The notes under the pieces were generated by a model. It was not told where the DNA came from and did no database searches. It saw only the letters and a program-made list of their open reading frames with translations. Shown one piece after another: positions 24,262-34,690 of a stretch of 64,000 nucleotides of DNA. The translations under genes were made by a program, and so were the position numbers. Numbering within the stretch: position 1 is the first letter of the stretch; every line of letters begins with the position of its first letter. The stretch lies in the NCBI GenBank assembly GCA_014871385.1, contig CM026421.1, forward strand, positions 20,326,865 to 20,390,864. The letters are read 5' to 3'. The DNA comes from Ceratodon purpureus (lineage: Eukaryota > Streptophyta > Bryopsida > Pseudoditrichales > Ditrichaceae).

Positions 24262-27200
24262 ATGATATCTGCGCCATCGTTCTTTGAAGGGCTTCTTTCT
24301 GGTTCTGCTGCTGGTAGGGGTTCGGGCACTGCATCGCTCGTAAGCATGGGGAAGAGTAAGCGCCTTGCGGAGTCGGACGGCAACAAGATCAAGAAGAAGC
24401 GAAAGGGGCCGGTTACGTTGTGGGTCGAGCAAGAGGTATGTCTTCCTGGCTTTCCTCTACCAATGTCGACTTTCTGGGTTATGCTTTTGGTAAATGGCGC
24501 TGGCGGCAATTCAAGTATTAGGGTATGGCTTCGACTGCAAATAACAAGACTGGTCTCTGCTCTAAACGAATGGGTTCGATTAGATTGTTGGGTGCAGTAT
24601 ATGAGCTTCACGGTTAGTGCGATATCGTTTATTTTTATGTGGGGTAGGAAGCTTGTGAATCACCTCTTATTTTGTCATTAATGGACCACACAGCTCTCAT
24701 CGGTCTGTCCTCACCTTGGCAGCGTTTGAGTCTTGTTGTATTGCCAAGATCTCGTTGTGATTTTCTTAATGATTTCATAATTTTCATTATTACTTGTCCA
24801 GTTCTACCAGCAATTTTATGTAGAGTATAGATTACATGTTTAACAGAGCCACAAGTCCGGTCACACCATTCCATCGTCTTTGTTCGGGTCAGATGGTGCC
24901 GGCGCGGGTAGGTTTTCCGACTTTCAGCAGGAGATTTCATTCAGATATAATTGGTCTTTTTTTCTTCAACTTGAGAGGAGTTTGATACGCAGACATGGTA
25001 ATGAAGTTATCAATTTTTGAGAAGCCGGCACTTGCAAAAAGGGTTTGCCGAATCTCTCGTTCAACCTGGGCCTGCGCGAATTGGAAGATTTCCCTGTTGT
25101 TATTCAGTCGACTCTAGTTTATTCTGTGGTTGATGTTCACCTAAGTTACTAATCTCGAATCGTCTTTCACAATCAACTGAAATTTTCAATATTGCCAAGA
25201 TTCTATTGTGATTGTTCCATGTCTGCCACGGATATCTGATTAACATGTGCTCTTGTATATGTTTCCGATATCTTGTTTGGTATCTAGTTTGGTCAGGTCA
25301 CATAAACCGCGGAGATCATTGCCTGGTCTTTGTTGCAGGCACATGGTGCCGGCGTGGGTTCGATATGGGTCCAATATTTTGAGCAATGAGGTGTACAGTG
25401 GGCTGGTATGGTCTTGGAATGTTTCGTATTTATAAGTCTTTGCCAGCTAGTGATATGTTATGAAATCAGGGATTTACCAACTAGGAAGCCTCGGTGTAAT
25501 CTCTTTGCTACGTGCTAAGATGTTGACTGAATGTGCTCCTCAGCAGTTCATAGGTACCAGACTCTAGTTGATTCTTTACGTAATCCCGTTGAGGGTGCCG
25601 GCGCGGTTCGTCCATGCGAGTGCTATTGATATTTGGATACGCTCTTCTTTTATTCGAACTTCTCACGGAATGGTTCATAGTATCAATAATTGCTATTTTA
25701 TTGGCCTGTTTTATTCTATCCTTTATTCTCGATATTTTCGTTTTCTTAGAAAATCCAATGCATTCAATCTTTCGATGCAGCACATTGTTCCTTTAAATTA
25801 GGGCCCCAGTATGGTGTCTGCTTAGTGTTTCTGTTTGGTTGCTGAGTGTTTCTTTTTGGTTGCTCAGAATGCAGACACAGGTCTCAGCGCTGCTCAACAA
25901 GACTGGGGCGAGATTGAGCCGGTCAACGACGACGATGGCTGTGAAGAGGCCATTGAACGGGGCAAAGACCCCAATCCATCTGTGACATCCTTCGAGAGCT
26001 TTCAAGAGAAATTGTTTAGCCAAGTCAACATCCGCAAACACTTGGAGATACGGAAGATAGTACCTGTGCGCCTTGAGATTCCGCTATGTAGGCTGAAACC
26101 AACATCATGGGTTCGACAAGCTCTTCCAGCGGATGTTCAGACAGTCTACGAAGGTTTCCATATCGGGAACTGGGGTACTAATTTTTGGGTTACTTGTTGT
26201 GGGAGCCCTGGAAAGTTTCCAGGGGAAGGATTCGAGGACTTGGGCCGGTGGCAAGCACTTTCTGATGAATTTGATGCTGAACTGAAGAGTCTTTGCGATA
26301 CCGACCCAGAGAACAAAGGTATGTATGAGAGGATTATTGGTCAGTACGTCAATGTGTGGGATGGGAACCACCGTGCTCTTGCATGGATGCAGCACATAAA
26401 AGAGAACAACGGTGACCCCATCAAAGTAAGCTGCTTCGTCCTGAACGATACTGAAGCAGATCGTGGCTGGATTTCCAACTTTATGCGTGATATAAATGAG
26501 TAAGTGTCGATGAGTTTGTTTATCCTGATGACTTGGTTGTTTCATTTCGCGATTTTAGGATCATCTCCTGATATGTATCATGTTTTCCGGTTCAACTTTG
26601 AATCCTATCTTTTTAATCTGTTTTATGTTTGAATTCCTGACCGTAGTGAAATGTGTTTGTGCCAGTGGAACCTCGAACACCACTGTTAAAAAGCAGCTGG
26701 CCCATGTCCTTTATGAAGTTATGCAAATCGCGAAGAGGGATCCGAAGGAGTATAGCCACTATTTCTCTGATGACGAGATGATAAGAATCAATGATGTTTG
26801 CAAAGGGCGCTGGTACAACATGACGTGCGATGCCGTCACTGAAGTATATTTCAAGGTGTGTTTTATCATTGTAATTTGTTTAATTGCGTATTGTTGATGG
26901 CTCTTTGGATATGCAACCTATGATTTTGGAGCATATCTGCTGCTTTTAGAATAAGCCGTGCGCGATTTCGTGATTTCTTTCGTACATCAGTCGGTCTCCG
27001 AAGAACATTCTCCCAGCGGACATGCCATCTTCTCAATTACAGACTTACTGTCTAATTGTCGTGTTTCTTGATCGATTCGTTCAGTAGAACAATTAGTTCC
27101 CTTATCAGCTTCTTGTATCTATTCTGAACCTGAATTCTTCACCTGAGGGGCAAATGGTGCCGGCGCCAGCAGCTCCTGAAGCTGGAGCGGTTCTAAAACT

Positions 27201-30200
27201 CGTCAGTTCTCATCATTTCTGTTCACTACAGTGTTTTAGTCTAATTTTTCTATCAGAACATTGCGCGTTTCGCAACTCTGGAGAACTTCATTTAGTGTCT
27301 GCTATATCTGGATGGCTGTACAGTTCGCAATTTTGATATCTTAAACATTATGTTCACTGTTTGCCTCGTTCTTTTAGCAACTAGTTGCGTTGATAGCGTT
27401 TGTAGCTAGGTTCCCAGATATCTTTAATGCTAGACATCGTTTTCGAAGTTGCTAAGCAGTCAGTTACTTTACTTTGCGGTTAAATTTTAACTTACTGAAG
27501 ATGGGAACCATTAACTTGGCATGCTGATCCACTATCAGTTGTTTCCATGTCTCTGCATCTCAACTAATGGCTACTGTCCTGTAATTACTAGCGTCCGATC
27601 AAGAAGGATCATCCATGGGTTAGTTTTGTTAGCTGTGATCTGGATGTTTTTTGAGATCCTGACGGTTTTATATCTGCTTACGCAGCGTGAGATAACTCTG
27701 GCTGAGCGAGAAGGAGTGAAGGCTTTGAAGGAAGAAGTAAAAAATCCGACGCCTAAGCAGATTGAGGAAGCTAAGTTTGAAGGCGCCCATTCTACAAGAA
27801 AGGAGAAGTTAGACTATATGAAGAAAATCTTCAGGCTATGCAATCCTAAATACCATCCCCATCTTGCTGATGAACTCGATGCTCACACGCGGGCACCTCA
27901 AAGGAAGACAGGTGCGATGACTATTGACAATCTTGGCATTCTTGTTGGGGCACAAGGGGTGGACATTCATAGGGTATTGAAGCTCTGGAATGGGACCACC
28001 GCTGATAAAGAACGGTACCACTTCCCCGACTTGGATTTTACCAGGGCTGCATTTCAAAAGTGGTTGAATCGTAGAGCTTGGTGGGAGCAGGTAGGCCCCA
28101 GTCATTTCGCTCAAACCGATGTACCACTGGATGGATTTACTTCTCCTACTCCGAATATCGTTTGTAATATGTTGAGTTCATCAATAATTGTTTTTTTCTT
28201 TTTTGCGTGAAGTTATAGCGATGTTAACATGATTAGTTAGATCTGGGATGTGTAGGGTGATTGCTAGATATGTGCTTTGATTTCGCAGAATGATGAGATT
28301 TTCGCATTGTGATGCAGATGGGCACCCGGGCATTTGAAATTCTCTCGGAATTGGTGTCGAAATCAAAACCAGAGAAGGGAGTTGGGATTGTTCGAGCTGC
28401 AGATTTACGTCCCCATTTTGAGGAGTATTTTGACAAGGTTATGGTTTATGGTTTTCACAACTTTTTCCCTGAGATTTTTATTCCTGACGGAGGGCCCGTT
28501 CGGCACAAGTGCTGGAAGGATCAGATTACCTACGACTTGGGCGAGAAGGCTGTCCGTCGGTTTGTAATGAGATTTGTTCGCTGGGTTTGCGAGACCACAA
28601 GATTGCTGCCAAGGGAGAGCGGGGATATCAGTAAGTTTCCCGTATTCCAGGACTGGCTCCGGATCTCCGAGGATGGGGTTTATACCAAGGAGCAGATATC
28701 GAAACTTGATCCACCGCATCTTAAAGGGCTTGGTTGGTATATCGAGAACGTTCCTGATGTAGAGGGCTTTCTGGATGTGCATGATGAAGCCCTTCTTGGC
28801 TGCGTTCTGAAGGAGATTGAAGCACTTGAATCAGCATCATTCTTGGAAAAGGCAGAGGCTCTCGACGCCACACTTGAAGAGATAAAAGAACTCGTGCAGT
28901 CGAAGACCGACATGGAGTCAGGAGATAGCGACACGGTAGTTCCATCCTCTACACTGCTTTCTGCGTTATCGGGTAGGCAAAACAAAGTGTACGTTCCTAT
29001 ATCTAACTCTTGGACTTCCGTCGCTCATTACGTTCCCGTAATGTTTCATGAGCTGCAGGAAATGATTGCCTCCAAAACCGGGAAGGAAGTCCAGAGTCAT
29101 CAATCGCAGGTTCAGGATGGTAGTGGCAGTATTCCAGGTGCTATATCGGATGTTGAGGGTGTGAATGCCCACCCTTCAGTTCCCAAACCGCGCAATTCGG
29201 AAAGTGGTAGCGATGCTCAGGAGGGTCGCAGTGGTGGTCACCTGCATAACTTAAGACCAAAGAAGATTTCGCAAGAGGTCCCGGTTGCTGATGACCTTCA
29301 TCAAAACGTCTCGGAGATTGGCTCTTCTCAGCGCAAGACATCCTCAAAAACTGGGAAGAAGTTACAGAAAACGTCGTTGCCGGGGAAATACGAAGCGCTC
29401 AAGATCGAAGGCGTCGCGCCGACTGTCAAGTTATCGATGAACTTTGCGTTTGATAAATTTGTCGAGGGAATGAAGCAATCAGACTTTAATTCATTCTTGG
29501 GCGCTATTAAGGAGGTATTTTTATTTTATTTTTTTCTTTCTTTTGGGAGAAGCAGGTTTTTTCCAAGTCATCTTAAATATCAATCTGGTTTGGTTTCGAA
29601 AAGTTCAGTAATCACCTTGAGTCTGAGTTATTTAACTCCTTCGATTATTTAGCTCGTATCAATCACTATTCCTTAGAGTTCCTTCGTATTGCAACTCCAA
29701 CAATGTATCAGAACATTCCAGGTCGCTAGTTAAGGTCTGTGCACATTCCAGGCCACGGCGCTGGCGTCAGTTCCCTCTTCGAAGCATGTTTTTCTGAGTC
29801 ATTTGCCCAACCTTATTTGTTTTGCTTAGTGGAACTTTGGTTATCTATTTTCCTTCTTGGATTTTGGAGTGTATGTAGCAAGTTATCTTCTTCTATGAGT
29901 TGGCGCCGGCGTCTTTCGCAGTTATGCTTGGTCATGACCTACCAAATCTCTATTATTGAGGTGGCAAGTCAGTTCGCGTGCATTCAGGATTTTGTTTTCC
30001 AAATCTGCTTATTGCTTTTCTATCCACATTGTTTTCATTAAGCATCTTGATACAGAGAACAGCTTGCTACGATACTGACTGCGATTATGAAGGTGACGTG
30101 GACAAATACCGTTAGGAAATCATTCGACTTCTCACTGGGCATAGGTGGCGCCGGCGCCAACTGGGATTCCCTTAGGAATCCAAGTACTATTAATGTCAGA

Positions 30201-31466
30201 ATGTATTTAGATGAATGGACAGTATGTACCGTAGACTACCTAGCCTTGGTTTTCAATTGCATCTTAAGTTGACTGGTGGACTGTGCCAATTTGGAATTCA
30301 GTCGACCTCTTAATGTTCAAGGTTGGCGCCGGCGCCAACTGAGAATTTAGTTTACCTTCTAATATTTTTTTCTATTTTGTTATACTTGTAGATCAATGGA
30401 GGACGGCTCCGGCAGCATAATAGAGTATGGAGCCCACATTGTGTCGACCTGATTCTCTGCGACACGCCGGATAATAGCGAAGTACCTGATGTAACTGTCA
30501 ATGGAAGATCTGAGACGCCGCCTTGGAACATGGTTAAGCGAACCACATTTCCGGCCATATTCCATGTTGCGGAAGCCGTACTAGCGGACTCGGGATTTAT
30601 TCTGTTATTCGTTCCTGCGGAGGAGCAACCAACGTTGATGTCCCCGGTCTGGGCTAGCGACTGGGAATGTATGCGGACCTTTTATGTGATCAACCACAGG
30701 CCATTTTCGCCCCTCTGGGTACATCTTCTCATTTTGTGTCCTTTACTTAATATATGTCTAATTCGTTTTTAGCTCATTCCGTTTTGCCGAACTTGGATTC
30801 CTCACTGAAGTGCGTTTTGTTTGTTGACTTCAGAAGCGGCTCTTCAAAGCTAAGGTGCTAAGGCGAAAATCTATGAGCCACATCAAATTCCAATTTAACG
30901 AAATTGCAAGCAAGGTCATGGATTGGAATCCCGAATCGTCCGATGTGCTTGAGAATGTTGTGACGGATGATAATCTACTTCGCTGCGAGGAAACTGTGTC
31001 GTATCGGGGCTCAAAACAGAAGTCACCTGCTTTCATGGAAACTATGATAGAAATCTGTACTGGAAAAGGGAGCGCCGTTCTCGACTTGACAGGAGGAATT
31101 GGTAAGGCTATCCATAGTGAAATCAAACTATAAACCGAGAATGGGTGAGCATTTGATTGATTTTAACATTTTCTATAATCATGACAAATATGGGCTGATG
31201 AGTTCGTGATGCTGCTGTTGGTCATGACAGGATCATCTGTCCGGGCCTGTGAGTTAAGCGGCAGACATGTACTCGCCCTGGAGGCGGACGAGGCTGCATA
31301 CAACATGTGTCTCAATGAATTCCCAGTGACACTCGCCGCGGACAGGGGAATCGAGGACAGTCGCCTGCTAACCTTGCATCAGCACTTCGCCGAGCTGGAC
31401 GCTCAGTTTTCCCATCCTACGCCACAACCGGCCCTCAGCGGTAGTTCGAATGGAATAGCTATCTAA
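24262..31466 (+). CDS. ParB-like / DNA methyltransferase-like fusion protein, eight exons, 1142 aa
   Basis: Exons: 24262-24435, 25868-26499, 26666-26855, 27686-28090, 28318-29514, 30392-30718, 30834-31101, 31231-31466. All introns are GT..AG and the joined frame is 3429 nt without a stop. Exon 1 has a bipartite nuclear-signal pattern (KSKR...KIKKKRK). Residues near 219-230 read VWDGNHRALAW, the DGxHR signature of the ParB/sulfiredoxin-like fold. The centre (about 270-870) is unrecognised and ends in a basic disordered part. The C-terminus follows the order of a beta-class N4/N6 DNA methyltransferase: VDLILCDTPDN near 883-894 in the place of the catalytic (D/N/S)PP(Y/F/W) motif, then AVLADSGFILLFV, then VLDLTGGIGSS near 1057-1067 (SAM-binding motif I) and GRHVLALEAD (motif II). 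ParB-like plus methylase fusions are known from phages and bacteria. The altered catalytic motif suggests lost or changed catalysis. Decayed palindromes crowd introns 1 and 5. Confidence 0.8.
30146..30159. promoter_or_regulatory. Palindrome motif, perfect copy in intron 5
   Basis: TGGCGC-CG-GCGCCA in the 877-bp intron 5 of the ParB/MTase gene, with two weaker copies at 29756 and 29901. Confidence 0.7.
30324..30337. promoter_or_regulatory. Palindrome motif, perfect copy in intron 5
   Basis: TGGCGC-CG-GCGCCA, extended by GT and AC to an 18-bp perfect palindrome, 55 bp before the start of exon 6. Confidence 0.7.
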
Positions 31467-31820
31467 GAGACGATTTCCGAAATGAATTGTTTAGTACGGT
31501 TTAACGTAGTCGCATATCAGACCTATTCGCTCAAATGATATTAGTGAACAAGGCTATTTGCTCGAATGACTTTATTTGCACTGTATCTGTTATCTTTAAA
31601 TCTATAAGTTATATACACATTCAGTCAAATTCAATTTCCAGTTCATTGGTATCTCAATGTTTCATTTGCCCATTAATGTCCCATCGATGTCCCATTCATG
31701 TCCTACGGCATACCATTGAAAGCTTCTCACAAGCAAAGCTGACTACTCCTCAAGGTCTGTGTCATTCACTAGTCCTCAAAGTCTGTGTCACTCAGTAGTC
31801 CTCAAAGTCTGTGTCACTCA
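31467..31820. repeat. Convergent intergenic spacer with 26-bp minisatellite
   Basis: Between the stops of two convergent genes. A tandem repeat of about 26 bp (TAGTCCTCAAAGTCTGTGTC plus six bases) with about four copies spans 31742-31850 and runs into the 3' end of the minus-strand ORF at 31821. On the minus strand each copy encodes a variant of SDT-D-ED followed by a stop, so the repeat seems to have grown from the gene's own last codons. Confidence 0.75.
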
Positions 31821-32490
31821 CTAGTCCTCAAGGTCTGTGTCACTCACTATGTCAACCCAGAACTTTGAAATCATATCAAAGTGCATTACTGCATCACCTG
31901 ATTCTGAATCTGCTTGGATGCCTGGCTCCGCCGTTGCTGGGTTCGAAACGAAGTTAGTTCGCTCCACAGCCCGTTCGGTGGCAGACACGGGGATGCCCAT
32001 TCGTTCAGCAGTCTCCATGCTTGGTATCCAAGGTGCATTCGCTAGCGGTTGATTGAGTTGCGAATGCCACACACAGCTGGGTTCTGCAGAAGCACCGTTC
32101 AATTAGATTAACAAGACATCTGTACAAGCAGAGCTCAGCGATACCAAATAATGAATTCGAAATCATGTAGAGACACTATTCATAAAACAAGAATCCAGGT
32201 ACTTGAACAGCCGATACCAGACGTCCTTCTGCTTCTCGCTCTCTGTCTTGCTTCCCAGAGCAATCCATGGCGACTCCGTCGCTTCGGAGCCTTGCGCAAC
32301 CTTCGCCTGGGAGTGGCCATCTAACGAGACGGAGTTTATGCTCTAAAGACTGGCCTCTCACTTCTATGTTTATATTCACCAGATGTTTGGACTGCGTTGG
32401 GTTTTGAGTTATTGCAGTAAGTGCGAATGATCGTCTCCAAGATGCGCCGAAAGTAGGGCCTGCACCACTTCCAAGGATAACAACGCCCAT
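31821..32490 (-). CDS. Unrecognised small gene, two coding segments
   Basis: The first segment opens with ATG at 32490 (MGVVILGSGAGPTF) and stays open to about 32179. The second open segment covers 32088-31821 and ends in VSDTDLED. An acceptor ending in CTGCAG at 32089 precedes the second segment. To keep its long frame the donor must be in phase 1, for which GAAG|GTTGCG near 32304 is the best candidate seen; the stronger-looking CAA|GTACCT near 32201 would end after a few codons. The exon join is therefore unsettled, and these may be two separate ORFs. No domain is visible; the second segment is acidic. The gene runs towards the ParB/MTase gene and away from the one at 32869. Confidence 0.4.
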
Positions 32491-32868
32491 TATGATGGAT
32501 GCGCCAGTTTCAGATCTCGACTGTACATGTTGATGTTGTTTGGATCTTTGATATTTTCTTCCAGAATCTTAATGAGGAAAGCCATATATATATTGACATA
32601 GTTAACCAGCATTATTACCTGGACGTAGCATTAATAGTTGGTTGTTTGAATTTGCCCATGTATTTTTAATAATCCTCAGGGTATCACCACCTTTTGCTGC
32701 ATTGGTATATGACAGCTCGACGTCTTGGCTTATCATTAGTTCTACGTTGTGCTTTATCAATTTCTAGAACCTTGTTGAGAAATTTGCAAGTGTCTGGCCT
32801 TATCGCACCAGCGCCGTTCGTCCAGTCACTACCTGGTGCTATTTCGATTCAGGATACTCGTTTCTTCG

Positions 32869-33507
32869 ATGGCGGAGAAGCGCTCCACATGCTTTCCATC
32901 TGCATTGCTGGTGAGCTCAGCCCCTAGGGCTCCATCGTCGAATGGTCCGATACTTGATGCGTTAATGGCTGGATTTGCAACGAGGTGGGTTGATTGTATC
33001 CCGGGCGCTCAGATTGTCTCCGGTGAAGGCCAAGGTGATAGTAGCGACTCCGATTTCGAACCGAATTATGATTCCATTGTGCCAAATACTTCCTTGAGTT
33101 CTCGATGGTTTCGATCACTATCCTCCGGTAGATTGATGAAGCTACTAGCTGAGATTCTTCCTGTGTTAGAGCCATGCCCTGAGGAGACGTTCTCTTGGAC
33201 ATCGATCTGCGATGGAGTTTGCGCCGATAAGTTTCCTTATCATCCTCACTTCATTTTGATTCGTGGAGGGAGTTTTGGGCCAGTTTCCGACCAAGTATCG
33301 CTCTTCTTGGATTCTAGTTGGGAATCGCTGCCCGCAATGCAGGTCCTCCTTCCAAGGCGGGTGAGAGGAGGCCTCCGTATGGAAGTTCTCGATTTCTGGC
33401 AGCTTGACCGGGTGGAGAAGCGCTGGATCCACCGGGGTACAGTGAGATATTTGGTAACTGGCAACAACCGCTGGGAGGAACTTGAGCTCCAGCTCACTCA
33501 CACATAA
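32869..33507 (+). CDS. Unrecognised protein, 212 aa
   Basis: Open frame from ATG at 32869 in good plant start context (CGATGGCGG) to a stop at 33507; it remains open 33 bp upstream of that ATG. The product has an acidic segment near residues 60-72 (GEGQGDSSDSDFEPNY) and a globular-looking C-terminal half rich in Trp, Leu and Arg. No known domain recognised. A perfect palindrome lies 225 bp past the stop and another 412 bp past it; after these the motif disappears from the window. Confidence 0.55.
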   Translation: MAEKRSTCFPSALLVSSAPRAPSSNGPILDALMAGFATRWVDCIPGAQIVSGEGQGDSSDSDFEPNYDSIVPNTSLSSRWFRSLSSGRLMKLLAEILPVLEPCPEETFSWTSICDGVCADKFPYHPHFILIRGGSFGPVSDQVSLFLDSSWESLPAMQVLLPRRVRGGLRMEVLDFWQLDRVEKRWIHRGTVRYLVTGNNRWEELELQLTHT

Positions 33508-33731
33508 ATGGACGACTGATCGACTAGAAGGATCCTGCATTCGATCTCTTCCTTTGGTGCCTAGTTTGTCTTAGTTATATTTGTTGGTTATGTTTAGATC
33601 AGATTTTTTTTTGCCATTATTTATATCTGATCTGTCGTGACACTCACCCCCGGTTCTATAAGATTTTTATCTTAGTCGCTTAAGCCGTTGTTGTTGCTCG
33701 TAGATTTTATTTCTCGGGCTACATTTCCGAG

Positions 33732-33745
33732 TGGCGCTGGCGCCA
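33732..33745. promoter_or_regulatory. Palindrome motif, perfect copy (centre TG)
   Basis: TGGCGC-TG-GCGCCA, 225 bp past the stop codon at 33507. Confidence 0.7.
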
Positions 33746-33918
33746 ATGTCGTTCCTTGCGTGCCTTATTCAGAAATATATCTGCTGTTCTGATGGTATAC
33801 TTGGTTGGGATATTTCAATATATTGTTCCGTGAAATCGATTGCCGATTTTTTTTCGAGGAATGATGTTCGTGCTTACTTGGCAGCGCTGAAGGTGCCATG
33901 TTGTCTTGCTTTTGCATT

Positions 33919-33932
33919 TGGCGCCGGCGCCA
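33919..33932. promoter_or_regulatory. Palindrome motif, perfect copy in a 20-bp palindrome
   Basis: The flanks extend the site to a perfect 20-bp palindrome, ATTTGGCGCCGGCGCCAAAT (33916-33935), which contains TTTGGCGC in both orientations. This also fits the E2F consensus TTTSSCGC. Last copy in the window. Confidence 0.7.
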
Positions 33933-34690
33933 AATGGTTATTTAATACCGAAGCTTTTATTTTGATTCTGCACTGCATGAGCTGATTTGATTCGATCTAG
34001 TCGTTAACGCTTTTATTATTGGTACCATGCGAACTCAATATTGTATTAATCTCGGGAGGCTATGTGCTTGTATGTGTCTCTATCTGTTTTCAATTAAATT
34101 CTGTTTGTTTCTCCACGACATTTGCGCACTTGGGATCTGAGCAATATGTGTACACTTATTCTCTGCAGTCTAATTGATTCATTCAGTCTATCATCGGATA
34201 CACTATCCAACTTTTCACTCGTTTGGTGGATAATCTGATTTCTACTGTTTTGTGAATGCCTTGTTTGTCGTTTATTCTAATCTCACCTTCTGTACATCAG
34301 TTATAAGTTCCATGCTTAACCGTAGCGGGACGTATAAGTGTAACCGAGTATGTATATACGTATTTTGTACTGGATGAGATATTTGTGTACAAGAGCTTTT
34401 CATCCTCATGGTATTCGACTGTATACATACTCGGTTTGCACAGGTATTTTTCATTTAGTCATTGACGAATGTCCAATGTCGTCTGCTTTTTCTTTCGCAC
34501 CACGTGTTGGTTCTGACATGCGAACTGGCTGGTGCCAGGTCTACGCGCACTCCGAGTGGCACACTCCGAAACTCTCATCCCTTCAATTCCGCTGCATGTG
34601 CAGTGGGGTTACGTTAACTTTGTTGGTCTCTCTCACATGCCTTGTCGCTGAGGAGCGTTTACATTTACATGGTGGCCCGTGTTTTTAAAA

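Larger units (their letters stand above)
444..33932. repeat. Dispersed 14-bp inverted repeat family TGGCGC-NN-GCGCCA
   Basis: Thirteen perfect copies start at 2148, 2353, 11348, 11844, 13621, 18677, 19258, 20643, 20718, 30146, 30324, 33732 and 33919. Seven copies with one mismatch start at 444, 575, 16535, 16848, 18465, 24495 and 27155. Five weaker relatives start at 24894, 25344, 25593, 29756 and 29901. The two central bases vary (CA, CG, TG, CC) while the TGGCGC half-sites are fixed, as expected of a site read by a protein dimer or of a stem-loop. None was found between about 2,400 and 11,300 or after 33,932. Several decayed copies show C to T or G to A changes at CpG positions, as with methylated cytosines. 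The family is not one I recognise. Confidence 0.9.
33508..34690. other. Spacer holding the last two motif copies
   Basis: Perfect palindromes at 33732-33745 and 33919-33932. A 16-bp inverted repeat (AACCGAGTATGTATAC type) pairs 34342-34357 with 34421-34437 around a 65-bp loop. A 112-codon ORF at 34350-34688 has no coding character. A change to A+T-rich repeat spacer follows at about 34,690. Confidence 0.5.

Noticed and set aside
444-33932. The palindromes as plain E2F sites
   Set aside because: Only a few copies (for example 33916-33935 and 16533-16542) have the full TTTGGCGC. Most begin ATTGGCGC, GTTGGCGC, ACTGGCGC or ATGGCGC, and sites lie in introns, coding sequence and 3' flanks. E2F binding at some sites stays possible but does not explain the family.
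444-33932. The palindromes as bacterial parS sites
   Set aside because: The parS consensus (TGTTTCACGTGAAACA type) has a different sequence. Only the idea of a ParB-like protein with palindromes is shared.
34350-34688. 112-codon plus-strand ORF
   Set aside because: Composition without coding character and overlap with an inverted repeat.
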